A DNA stretch of 64,000 nucleotides from Streptomyces sp. 1222.5 (GTDB lineage: Bacteria; Actinomycetota; Actinomycetes; Streptomycetales; Streptomycetaceae), in the NCBI RefSeq assembly GCF_900105245.1, contig NZ_FNSZ01000001.1, forward strand, positions 3,968,001 through 4,032,000. The letters are read 5' to 3'. Made by a program: the position numbers and the translations under genes. The notes beneath the pieces were generated by a model, which was not told the origin of the DNA, did not search any database, and worked only from the letters and a program-made list of their open reading frames with translations. Shown piece by piece: positions 32,605-39,994 of this stretch. Positions within the stretch are counted from its first letter, which is position 1, and each line of letters starts with the position of its first letter.

Positions 32605-33495
32605 TCAGTCCCCGGCCAGCGAATCGAGGAACGGCTCGACGACCGACCGCCAGCCCTCCGGATGGTCGTAGTGGGCGAGGTGCCCCGCGTCCACCACTTC
32701 CGCGTACTCACCGCGCGGCAGCACCCGCACCATCTCCTGCGCCTCCGCGCGCCCCAGCTCGCCGTCGAGAGCACGGACGACGAGCGCGGGGCACCGTACC
32801 TGCGCAAGCTCCTCCCAGTGCGCGTCGTAGACCCACGTCTCCCGGGACCGAAGCATCCGCTCCGGGTCGAAGACGGGGTGCCAGCCGTCCTCGCGCTCGT
32901 GCATGACCTCGGCGTAGAAGGCGCCGCGGGCCGGGTCGGGGCGCTCCACCCAGGGGTCGTCCTCGCCGAACCACTTGCGGACGTCGGCGAGGGTGGCGAA
33001 GGGGACGGGCCAGGCCCGGAACCAGTCGGCCCAGTCGCGCTGCGAGGCCGCGCCGAGCGCGGAGGCCCGCATGTCGAAGATGATCACACCTCGCACGAGA
33101 TCGGGGCGTTTGGCGGCGAGCTGCCAGGCGGTCAGCGCGCCCATGGCGTGGCCGATGAGGACGGCGGGGGCGAGGCCCAGCTGTTCCACGGCGGCCTCGG
33201 CGTCCTCGACGTAGGCCTCGCGGGTGTAGGCGGCCTGTGGGGGCTTGTCGCTCCGGCCGTGGCCGCGCTGGTCGAGAGCGACCGCTCGGTGGCGTCCGGC
33301 GAGCCGGCGGGCGACCGCCGCCCAGTGGGAGGCCCGGCCCATCAGGCCGTGGAGTAACAGGACACCCGGAGTGCCGTGCCCGGGACCGGCCGGATCCCGG
33401 CCCGCCTCGTGCGGCTGCGCCTTGGGAGGTTCGGCGAAATCCCAGGCGGCCAGCCGCACGCCGCCCGCTCCCGTCACGTCGATACGCCGTGCCAT
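32605..33495 (-). CDS. Alpha/beta hydrolase fold protein lacking the Ser nucleophile
   Basis: This 296-aa protein has the alpha/beta-hydrolase layout: oxyanion HGLMGRASHW, ALDQRGHGRSDKP, the nucleophile elbow, a late acid region (ALDGELG) and the His in DAGHLAHYDHP. The elbow reads G-H-A-M-G, with Ala (codon GCC) where the catalytic Ser should be; the DNA at 33138-33152 is unambiguous. It may therefore be a non-hydrolytic binding protein or use another mechanism. The start is at ATG 33495. It is monocistronic between the ABC operon and dmdR1. Confidence 0.88.
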   Translation of the reverse strand: MARRIDVTGAGGVRLAAWDFAEPPKAQPHEAGRDPAGPGHGTPGVLLLHGLMGRASHWAAVARRLAGRHRAVALDQRGHGRSDKPPQAAYTREAYVEDAEAAVEQLGLAPAVLIGHAMGALTAWQLAAKRPDLVRGVIIFDMRASALGAASQRDWADWFRAWPVPFATLADVRKWFGEDDPWVERPDPARGAFYAEVMHEREDGWHPVFDPERMLRSRETWVYDAHWEELAQVRCPALVVRALDGELGRAEAQEMVRVLPRGEYAEVVDAGHLAHYDHPEGWRSVVEPFLDSLAGD

Positions 33496-33745
33496 GGGCC
33501 TGGTACCCCCCAGCTAGCCTGCCTCGCACCGGTGTTCTGCCGTCGTACTGCCGCCGCAGACTATCGAATGCCCATTCGAAGCATCTGTCTGCGCGGACAA
33601 CACCCCTCGTTCGAGTGACACCCCTCAAGGAATGATCGCCGCCGCCGAGGGGATCTTTCAGGCGGGAGGCGGACCACTCGGGGAAAAGCGGTCCGAGGGG
33701 ACGACCCTGGGAGCTCGGGGCTCCGGGTCGGAACAGGGGAGGACA

Positions 33746-33773
33746 GGCCCCGGCGCCACACGGCGCCGGGGCC
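33746..33773 (-). terminator. Terminator of the DtxR-family regulator gene
   Basis: GGCCCCGGCGCC and GGCGCCGGGGCC form a perfect 12-bp stem with an ACAC loop, 9 bp past the regulator stop at 33783. The rest of 33496-33745 shows no gene. Confidence 0.88.
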
Positions 33774-33782
33774 CTCCCTTGC

Positions 33783-34475
33783 TCAGCGCTTGGCGACGAA
33801 CACGTGCGAGGCGACGTCCGCCTCCAGCTCGGCCGCCTCACCGCCGCTGCCCACCAGCACCCCGCCGGCCGACTCCGTCACGCTCACCACCGAACCGGGC
33901 TGCACACCCGCCCGCCGCAGCGTGTACATCAGCTGCGCGTCCGTCTGGATCGGCTCGCCGATACGGCGGACCACGACCGTCTTCCCGTCCGTCCCCGGAT
34001 CCAGGTCCGCCAGCGAGACCATGCCCTCGTCCAGGAACGGATCGGCGCCGTCCTTCTCGCCCAGCTCCTCCAGACCCGGGATCGGGTTGCCGTACGGAGA
34101 CTCGGTCGGATGCCGCAGCAGCTCCAGCACACGCCGCTCCACGGCCTCGCTCATCACGTGCTCCCAGCGGCACGCCTCCGCGTGCACCTGCTCCCACTCC
34201 AGGCCGATCACATCGACCAGCAGACACTCCGCCAGCCGGTGCTTGCGCATCACGCGCGTCGCCAGCCGGCGGCCCTCGTCCGTGAGCTCCAGATGACGGT
34301 CGCTCGCGACGGCCACCAGGCCGTCGCGCTCCATCCGCGCCACCGTCTGACTCACGGTCGGCCCGCTCTGGTCGAGCCGCTCCGCGATGCGGGCGCGCAT
34401 GGGAACGACGCCTTCCTCTTCGAGCTCGAGGATGGTGCGGAGGTACATCTCCGTGGTGTCGATCAGTCCGGACAT
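33783..34475 (-). CDS. dmdR1: DtxR-family iron-dependent regulator, DmdR1/DesR-like
   Basis: This 230-aa protein has an N-terminal winged HTH (about 1-70, MRARIAERLDQSGPTVSQTVARMERDGL), a dimerisation/metal domain (about 71-140) and an SH3-like C-terminal domain (about 150-228). Metal ligands of the DtxR type are visible in MRKHRLAECLL (His, Glu) and VHAEACRWEHV (His, Cys, Glu, His). With Fe(II) such proteins repress siderophore and iron-uptake genes. Length and sequence fit S. coelicolor DmdR1. It starts at ATG 34475. Long antisense ORFs cover it (see findings). No clear iron box is seen upstream. Confidence 0.93.
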   Translation of the reverse strand: MSGLIDTTEMYLRTILELEEEGVVPMRARIAERLDQSGPTVSQTVARMERDGLVAVASDRHLELTDEGRRLATRVMRKHRLAECLLVDVIGLEWEQVHAEACRWEHVMSEAVERRVLELLRHPTESPYGNPIPGLEELGEKDGADPFLDEGMVSLADLDPGTDGKTVVVRRIGEPIQTDAQLMYTLRRAGVQPGSVVSVTESAGGVLVGSGGEAAELEADVASHVFVAKR

Positions 34476-34697
34476 ACGTGCCCCTCGATAACCTCTGCCG
34501 GCAGCCCGGCCGCGTGCGCTGGCCCTGCACCCAATTCTGCCGGATCCCACTGACAAGCGGGGAGGACCGGCGAAACGTGAGCCGGGAACCCGCCCCACCG
34601 GCACCGGGCCGCGCGACCGGCCGTACGGCTTCCGCACCCCTGACCAGCACCGCACCGGGCGCCCCCCGGGCACCGGCACACGAGAACCCCGGCCGTA

Positions 34698-34726
34698 TTG
34701 ACACCACACTGGTCCAGACCTCACGG
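34698..34726 (+). promoter_or_regulatory. Promoter with an embedded DasR-like (dre) operator
   Basis: TTGACA (34698-34703) is a consensus -35 box. ACTGGTCCAGACCTCA (34708-34723) matches 12 of 16 positions of the DasR consensus (ACTGGTCTAGACCAGT form), with a near-perfect core. The site fills the spacer, so binding would block RNA polymerase. It fits control by GlcNAc-phosphates of the SIS-domain isomerase gene that follows. The -10 box is unclear. Confidence 0.7.
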
Positions 34727-34761
34727 TGATCCACGACACAGACGCTGCGAAGGGGCACCGC

Positions 34762-35517
34762 ATGAGCGACGGCACGCCTGCCGACCTGTTCTTCGACGCC
34801 GCCATCAACCTGCTGCAACGGGTCCGCGAGGAGGAGGCCGGGACGATCGCCACCGCCGGCACCCTGCTCGCCGACACCGTCGCCGCCGGCGGCCGTCTGT
34901 TCGCCTTCGGCGCCGGACACTCCTCACTCGCCGCCCAGGACGTCGTCTACCGCGCCGGCGGCCTCGCCCTGATGAACCTGCTCGCCGTACCCGGCGTCGT
35001 CGGCGTCGACGTCACCCCGGCCACCCTCGGCTCCGCCCTCGAACGCGTCGACGGCCTCGCGAGCGCCGTCCTCGACACCTCACCGGTCCGCGCCGGCGAC
35101 GCCCTCCTGATCATCTCCCTCTCCGGCCGCAACGCCCTCCCCGTCGAGATGGCCATGAGCGCCCGGACCCGAGGCGTGAAGGTCATCGGCGTCACCTCCG
35201 TCGCCTACGCCTCGGAGACCACCTCCCGGCACGCCTCCGGCACCTTCCTCAAGGACCACTGCGACGTCGTCCTCGACTCGAAGATCGCGGTCGGCGACGC
35301 GGAACTCACCCTCGACACCATCCCGGCGCCCTTCGCCCCCGCCTCCACCGTCGTCACCGCGGCCCTCATGCAGGCCGTCATGGCCACCGCCGCCGCCACC
35401 CTGGCCGACCGCGGCATCGAACCCCCGCTCCTGCGCTCCGGCAACGTCGACGGCGGCCACGAATGGAACGGCCGCGTCATGCGCGAGTACGGCGACCGGA
35501 TCTTCTACCGCCACTGA
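34762..35517 (+). CDS. SIS-domain phosphosugar isomerase/binding protein
   Basis: This 251-aa protein has a single SIS domain. Phosphosugar-binding loops are GAGHSSLAAQD (about residue 48) and IISLSGRNALPVEMA (about 117), and a C-terminal SGNVDGGHEWN tail is present. ATG at 34762 has AAGGGG upstream. The upstream DasR-like site points to amino-sugar metabolism, for example an N-acetylglucosamine- or N-acetylmuramic-phosphate isomerase or etherase-like enzyme. The direct function is inferred from domain and regulation only. Confidence 0.88.
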   Translation: MSDGTPADLFFDAAINLLQRVREEEAGTIATAGTLLADTVAAGGRLFAFGAGHSSLAAQDVVYRAGGLALMNLLAVPGVVGVDVTPATLGSALERVDGLASAVLDTSPVRAGDALLIISLSGRNALPVEMAMSARTRGVKVIGVTSVAYASETTSRHASGTFLKDHCDVVLDSKIAVGDAELTLDTIPAPFAPASTVVTAALMQAVMATAAATLADRGIEPPLLRSGNVDGGHEWNGRVMREYGDRIFYRH

Positions 35518-35566
35518 ACGCCGGCACCGCCGTCACCCGGGGCACATCAGGGGGACAGGGGCCGCC

Positions 35567-37036
35567 CTACTCCCCCGCCGCACCCCGGCGAACCGCCTCC
35601 GCCAGGTCCAGCGCCGCCGCGATGCGCCCCGCCACATCCTCCGCGTAGGCCGTGTCGGACCGCTCGAACCGGCTGCGGCCCGCCCCACGCAGGAACGTCA
35701 CCACACCCAGCGTCCGCCCCCGGCTCCGCAGCACCGCGCACAACCCGTGCACCGCGTCCGCCGGCCACTGCCGCTCCAGCGCCCAGGCACGCGCCCGCTC
35801 CGCCGGGACCGACCCCGCGTCCGCACGCACCGTCCCGGCCCGCTCCACGCAACTCAACGCCGGATGCCCCGCCTCGTACCGCACGGGCAGCCCGGCCGCA
35901 CCGGTCGGCACACTCGGGCCCGGCGCCCCCGCGGGCGTGGCCGCGAGCCGCACCAGCCGCACCGGAGCCGCGTCCTCACCACCCGCGTCCTCACCAGCCG
36001 CGGGCCGCGCACCCGCCAGCCGGTCGACCAGCGCGTGATCGGCGAAACCGGCGAGCGCGAAGTCCAGGTGGACCGTCGCCGCCTCCACCGGATCCTCGCA
36101 CTCGGCCGCCGCACGGGCCGCGCGATGCGACTGGTTCGTACGGAACCGCAGCAGAGCCGCCTCCTGCTCGGCCTGCCTGGCCTCCGTCACATCCTGGAAC
36201 AGCCAGCCGACCCCGAGTGGCACCGGCTCCTCCGCCAGCGGCGACGCCAGCCGCAGGAACCCGCTCCGCCAGCACCGCCGCTTCTCACCCTCCGGCGTGC
36301 GCACGGCCACCCACATCTCGGCCGGCGCGGGCGGCGCACCCTCGGCCAGCACATGCGTGAGCGCGGCCTCCAGCTCCTCCACACCCTGCGCGAGCAGCTC
36401 ACCGAGCGGCCGGCCCAGCGCGGACGTACGCCCGATACCCAGCGAGCGCGCCGCGTGCGCGTTCACCACGGCCGGCCGCAGATCGGCGTCCACGAGGACC
36501 ACACCCCACGCCGCGTCCTCGAACAGCGCCTCGCTCAACGCGATCGACCGCTCCAGATCGATCTGCGCGTGCACCTCGCTGAACGCGCAGTACACACCCG
36601 CGGGCTTGCCCTCCGGCCCCCGCACCGCGGCGGACTGCGTCCGCACGAGCACCCGGCCGCCGTCCTTCGTGACCAGCGCGAACTCGTGCACCTGCCGCCC
36701 CGGCGCGTGCATGGCCGACATCAGCCGGGCCTGCACCTCCTCGGCGTCCGCGCTGCGCACCGCCCACCCGGCGAACCCGTGCCGCCCGACGGCCTCGGCG
36801 GCGGTCCACCCGAGGATCCGCTCCGCCTCCCGGTTCCAGTGGGTCACGACCCCGTCGGCGTCGAAGGCGCACAGCGCCGCGTCCATGCCGTCCAGCAGCG
36901 CGGCGAGCAGGTCGGAACCGCCGGGCTCACCGGGCTCGTCCGGCCCCAGCTCGTCCGTGGTCCCACTTCGCCGGGAAGCACTCACCTGGACCCCCTGGAG
37001 GCTGCGTCGGCGCACGTCGGCGCTCGGTTCGCTCAC
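35567..37036 (-). CDS. PAS-PAS-GAF sensory protein without an output domain
   Basis: This 489-aa protein has a first PAS domain (about 45-165, AALCAFDADGVVTHWNREAERILGW), a second PAS domain (about 170-290, WGVVLVDADLRPAVVNAHAARSLG, ending GWLFQDVTEARQAE) and a C-terminal GAF-like domain (about 330-480). No kinase, GGDEF or PP2C domain follows, so it must signal through a partner or bind a small ligand itself. GTG at 37036 follows an AAGG. In Streptomyces such proteins are often relatives of PAS/GAF/SpoIIE phosphatases, and loss of the output domain is a possibility. Confidence 0.85.
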   Translation of the reverse strand: MSEPSADVRRRSLQGVQVSASRRSGTTDELGPDEPGEPGGSDLLAALLDGMDAALCAFDADGVVTHWNREAERILGWTAAEAVGRHGFAGWAVRSADAEEVQARLMSAMHAPGRQVHEFALVTKDGGRVLVRTQSAAVRGPEGKPAGVYCAFSEVHAQIDLERSIALSEALFEDAAWGVVLVDADLRPAVVNAHAARSLGIGRTSALGRPLGELLAQGVEELEAALTHVLAEGAPPAPAEMWVAVRTPEGEKRRCWRSGFLRLASPLAEEPVPLGVGWLFQDVTEARQAEQEAALLRFRTNQSHRAARAAAECEDPVEAATVHLDFALAGFADHALVDRLAGARPAAGEDAGGEDAAPVRLVRLAATPAGAPGPSVPTGAAGLPVRYEAGHPALSCVERAGTVRADAGSVPAERARAWALERQWPADAVHGLCAVLRSRGRTLGVVTFLRGAGRSRFERSDTAYAEDVAGRIAAALDLAEAVRRGAAGE

Positions 37037-37096
37037 TGGCCTTCATTCAACTCGAACGTGACACAGCCCACATCCTGTTCCCGCAAGATTGCCGAA

Positions 37097-37549
37097 TCAA
37101 TGCCGGTCGACTTCCGGTGCGAGCCGCAGGTCCACCCACTCGTCCCGCTCCCCGTCCAGCACATAGCGTTCGATCTCCACGAACCCGCGCCGCACGGCGA
37201 ACCGCAGCCCGTCCGCGTTCGCCGCCAGCACACACGTCTCGATCACCCCGGCACCCAGCTCACGCGCTCGCGCCAGCCCGTTTTTGTACAGCGCCGTACC
37301 GAACCCCTGCCCCCGGTACCCCGGCAGCACACGCGCGATCACGGTGGCCACCCCGTCCACCGGCGGCCGCACGGTGGAACACCCGACAAGCACGTCCCCC
37401 ACGTAGGCGTTCTCCAGCCGGTACCGCCCCACCCGCTCCCGGGCGTCCACCACCGACATGGCAGCGACCGGCACCACGGCGTTGTGCACGTGCCGCCACT
37501 GTTCGAGCATCTCGTCGCCCTCGACGACCACCATCCGAAGATCACTCAT
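37097..37549 (-). CDS. GNAT family N-acetyltransferase
   Basis: This 150-aa protein has the acetyl-CoA loop RVLPGYRGQGFGTALY (Q/R-x-x-G-x-G/A) near residue 78 and a C-terminal strand NADGLRFAVRRGFVEIERYVLD. GTG and ATG codons occur upstream in the open frame, but ATG 37549 has GAGGTG at proper spacing and begins MSDLRMVVVEGDEM. The substrate is unknown. It precedes the PAS/GAF gene on the same strand. Confidence 0.9.
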   Translation of the reverse strand: MSDLRMVVVEGDEMLEQWRHVHNAVVPVAAMSVVDARERVGRYRLENAYVGDVLVGCSTVRPPVDGVATVIARVLPGYRGQGFGTALYKNGLARARELGAGVIETCVLAANADGLRFAVRRGFVEIERYVLDGERDEWVDLRLAPEVDRH

Positions 37550-37730
37550 GCGAGCACCTCTACCAGCCGCGACGTCCACCTGTTCGGAAATTGGGGGAGA
37601 TTCGGTGACCGTCGGTCTTCTCGATCATCAGGGCGGTCTCCCACCTGCATCTACGGCTCCTGCAACGGGGCGATGGGTACGGCTACGGCGTGCGGCAGCA
37701 AAACGTCGCGTCGATGTCCGCGAAAACCAG

Positions 37731-37759
37731 TTGAGGCGGGCCGGTGTCCTTCTTAGGCT
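37731..37759 (+). promoter_or_regulatory. Promoter TTGAGG-N17-TAGGCT of the structured RNA
   Basis: TTGAGG (37731-37736) and TAGGCT (37754-37759) have ideal 17-base spacing. TAGGCT is a consensus Streptomyces vegetative -10 box. A start near 37766 would leave a leader of about 26 nt before the mini-ORF. Confidence 0.75.
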
Positions 37760-37765
37760 TGTCGG

Positions 37766-37975
37766 CAAGCGGAAAGGAGGTGATCGGGTACATGAGTGAA
37801 ACCCGGACGCGCGAGGTGGCTGCGGGCTAGCGGCCCGCCACCACACTTTGTGCGGTGCCGGACCAGCGTGTGTGCGAAACACGCGGCCGGCCCAATCCAA
37901 CGCAGTCACCCGACCCGCGGGCTGCCGGTACGTCCGGCCGGCTCCTCACTGAGGAACCCAGCCCGCGGGTCGTCT
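37766..37975 (+). ncRNA. Candidate structured RNA with three hairpins and an internal 12-codon ORF
   Basis: Downstream of the promoter at 37731 the sequence has a mini-ORF (37792-37830). Hairpin A is CACC-A-CAC-TTT-GTG-C-GGTG (37839-37857). Hairpin B is GCGTGT-7nt-ACACGC (37866-37884), closed outside by CCGG/CCGG. Hairpin C has 13 perfect base pairs, GACCCGCGGGCTG (37912-37924) with CAGCCCGCGGGTC (37959-37971), enclosed by AACGCAG/CTGCGTT and containing a TCCTC-ACT-GAGGA sub-hairpin. The element ends at the 3' end of the convergent pdxH gene, so hairpin C may also terminate both transcripts. I do not recognise it as a known RNA family. The ends are estimates. Confidence 0.65.
37792..37830 (+). 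CDS. 12-codon mini-ORF with a very long Shine-Dalgarno match
   Basis: ATG to TAG encodes MSETRTREVAAG. GAAAGGAGGTGATC just upstream (37772-37785, reading GGAAAGGAGGTGATC from 37771) is complementary to about 14 bases at the 3' end of Streptomyces 16S rRNA, far longer than a normal site. The GGAGG-to-ATG gap is 11 bases. The peptide may be a leader peptide, or ribosome binding itself may be the function. No homology is claimed. Confidence 0.55.
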   Translation: MSETRTREVAAG

Positions 37976-37981
37976 GCGTTC

Positions 37982-38668
37982 TCAAGGACTCAGGCGTTCC
38001 GTCCGCCAGGTTCCGTCCGGGGTGGCGGTGTAGCGCAGGCGGTCGTGGAGGCGGTTCTCGCGGCCCTGCCAGAACTCGATCGTGTCCGGGGTGATGCGGT
38101 AGCCGCCCCAGTGCGGCGGGACCGGGACCTGTTCGCCCTCGGGGTAGCGGGATGCGAGGTCGTCGTAGGCGGCCTGGAGTTCCGTGCGGGAGGCGATGAC
38201 CGTGGACTGGGCGCTGGCCCAGGCGCCCAACTGGGAGCCGTGCGGGCGGGTGCGGAAGTAGGCGGCGGTCTCGTCGCGGCCGGTGCGGTGGGCGGTGCCG
38301 GTGACGATGACCTGGCGGGCCAGCGGGTGCCAGGGGAAGAGCAGCGAGATGTGCGGGTTCTCCGCGAGGTCGCGGGCCTTGCGGGAGTTGTAGTTGGTGT
38401 AGAAGACGAAGCCGTCGGTGTCGAACTGCTTCATCAGGACCGTGCGTGTGCTGGGGCGGCCGGCGGCGTCCGCGGTGGAGACGATCATCGCGTTGGGTTC
38501 GTAGACCGTGCCGTGGAGGGCCGCGCGGGCGGCGTCCTCGAACCAGCGGGCGAACTGGTCCATGGGGTGCGTGGCCAGGTCCTGTTCGGCGAGGCCCTCG
38601 GCCCGGTACTGCTTGCGCATGGCGGCGGGGTCGAGGACGGGGTCCAGGAGGGGTTCGCGGTCGGTCAC
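37982..38668 (-). CDS. pdxH: Pyridoxamine 5'-phosphate oxidase
   Basis: This 228-aa FMN enzyme oxidises pyridoxamine/pyridoxine 5'-phosphate to pyridoxal 5'-phosphate. Family motifs are AMIVSTADAAGRPSTRTVLMKQFDTDGFVFYTN (FMN binding), SRKARDLAENPHISLLFPW, and the C-terminal signature WGGYRITPDTIEFWQGRENRLHDR. GTG at 38668 starts MTDREPLLDPVLDPAAMRKQYR; the frame upstream to 38734 is extra. Its stop is 11 bp from the 3' arm of hairpin C of the convergent RNA element. Confidence 0.96.
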   Translation of the reverse strand: MTDREPLLDPVLDPAAMRKQYRAEGLAEQDLATHPMDQFARWFEDAARAALHGTVYEPNAMIVSTADAAGRPSTRTVLMKQFDTDGFVFYTNYNSRKARDLAENPHISLLFPWHPLARQVIVTGTAHRTGRDETAAYFRTRPHGSQLGAWASAQSTVIASRTELQAAYDDLASRYPEGEQVPVPPHWGGYRITPDTIEFWQGRENRLHDRLRYTATPDGTWRTERLSP

Positions 38669-38844
38669 GCGGTCATCCTGCCGTATCGGACGGCCGTGGC
38701 ACCGGGTGTCGAGTGGTCTCCCCAAGTGCGGCACCGGGGGTTATCGTGCTGGTTCCCTTGCGGTATGGGTGACCACGGGTGACCACCGGCCGATCGGGGC
38801 ATCACCGGGGTGACCGCCGCCGACACATCACTAGGAGCCGCCTG

Positions 38845-39945
38845 ATGTCCGATTTCGTACCCGGGCTCGAAGGAGTCGTCGCGTTCGAGACGGAGATCGC
38901 CGAACCCGACAAGGAGGGCGGTGCCCTGCGCTACCGGGGCGTCGACATCGAGGATCTGGTCGGGCACGTCTCCTTCGGCAACGTGTGGGGGCTGCTGGTC
39001 GACGGGGCCTTCAATCCGGGTCTGCCGCCCGCGGAGCCGTTCCCGATCCCGGTGCACTCCGGTGACATCCGGGTGGACGTGCAGTCCGCGCTGGCCATGC
39101 TCGCACCGGTGTGGGGTCTGAAGCCGCTGCTGGACATCGACGAGGAGCAGGCGCGCGCCGATCTGGCCCGGGCCGCGGTGATGGCGCTGTCGTACGTCGC
39201 CCAGTCCGCGCGGGGGCAGGGTCTGCCGATGGTGCCGCAGCGGGATATCGACAAGGCGGGCTCGGTCGTGGAGCGGTTCATGATCCGCTGGCGGGGTGAG
39301 CCGGACCCGAAGCACGTGGCCGCCGTGGACGCGTACTGGACGTCGGCCGCCGAGCACGGGATGAACGCGTCGACGTTCACGGCGCGGGTCATCGCCTCCA
39401 CCGGTGCGGACGTGGCCGCCGCGCTGTCGGGGGCGGTCGGTGCGATGTCGGGGCCGCTGCACGGCGGGGCGCCGTCGCGGGTGCTGGGGATGATCGAGGA
39501 GATCGAGCGGACCGGGGACGCGCAGGCCTACGTCAAGCAGGCTCTGGACCGGGGTGAGCGGCTGATGGGGTTCGGGCACCGGGTGTACCGGGCGGAGGAT
39601 CCGCGGGCGCGGGTGCTGCGGCGTACGGCGCGGGAGCTGGGGGCGCCGAGGTTCGAGATCGCGGAGGCGCTGGAGAAGGCCGCGCTGGAGGAGTTGCACA
39701 ATCGCCGGCCGGACCGGGTGCTGGCGACGAACGTGGAGTTCTGGGCGGCGATCATGCTGGACTTCGCGGAGGTGCCGGCGCACATGTTCACGTCGATGTT
39801 CACGTGTGCGCGGACCGCGGGGTGGTCGGCGCACATTCTGGAGCAGAAGCGGACGGGGCGGCTGGTGCGGCCGTCGGCCCGGTATGTGGGGCCGGGGCCC
39901 CGTCGGCCGGAGGACGTCTCGGGGTACGCGGACATCGCCCACTAG
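38845..39945 (+). CDS. Citrate synthase family enzyme (citrate synthase 2)
   Basis: This 366-aa protein belongs to the citrate/2-methylcitrate synthase family. The active-site triad is seen in GPLHGGAP (His), MGFGHRVYRAEDPRARVL (His, signature) and EFWAAIMLDFAEVP (Asp). It is shorter than type II citrate synthases, as usual for the actinobacterial CitA-like paralogue. ATG 38845 has AGGAG upstream; the frame open from 38779 is not used. It condenses acetyl- or propionyl-CoA with oxaloacetate. Which acyl-CoA is used cannot be read from sequence. It lies divergent from pdxH. Confidence 0.92.
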   Translation: MSDFVPGLEGVVAFETEIAEPDKEGGALRYRGVDIEDLVGHVSFGNVWGLLVDGAFNPGLPPAEPFPIPVHSGDIRVDVQSALAMLAPVWGLKPLLDIDEEQARADLARAAVMALSYVAQSARGQGLPMVPQRDIDKAGSVVERFMIRWRGEPDPKHVAAVDAYWTSAAEHGMNASTFTARVIASTGADVAAALSGAVGAMSGPLHGGAPSRVLGMIEEIERTGDAQAYVKQALDRGERLMGFGHRVYRAEDPRARVLRRTARELGAPRFEIAEALEKAALEELHNRRPDRVLATNVEFWAAIMLDFAEVPAHMFTSMFTCARTAGWSAHILEQKRTGRLVRPSARYVGPGPRRPEDVSGYADIAH

Positions 39946-39956
39946 GAGAGGCGGCC

Positions 39957-39988
39957 GGGGGCGCGTGGCGGCTGCCGCTCGCGCCCCC
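39957..39988. terminator. Bidirectional terminator between citrate synthase and dioxygenase genes
   Basis: GGGGGCGCG (39957-39965) pairs with CGCGCCCCC (39980-39988), a 9-bp perfect stem with a 14-nt loop between the converging stops at 39945 and 39995. Confidence 0.8.
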
Positions 39989-39994
39989 TGTCGC

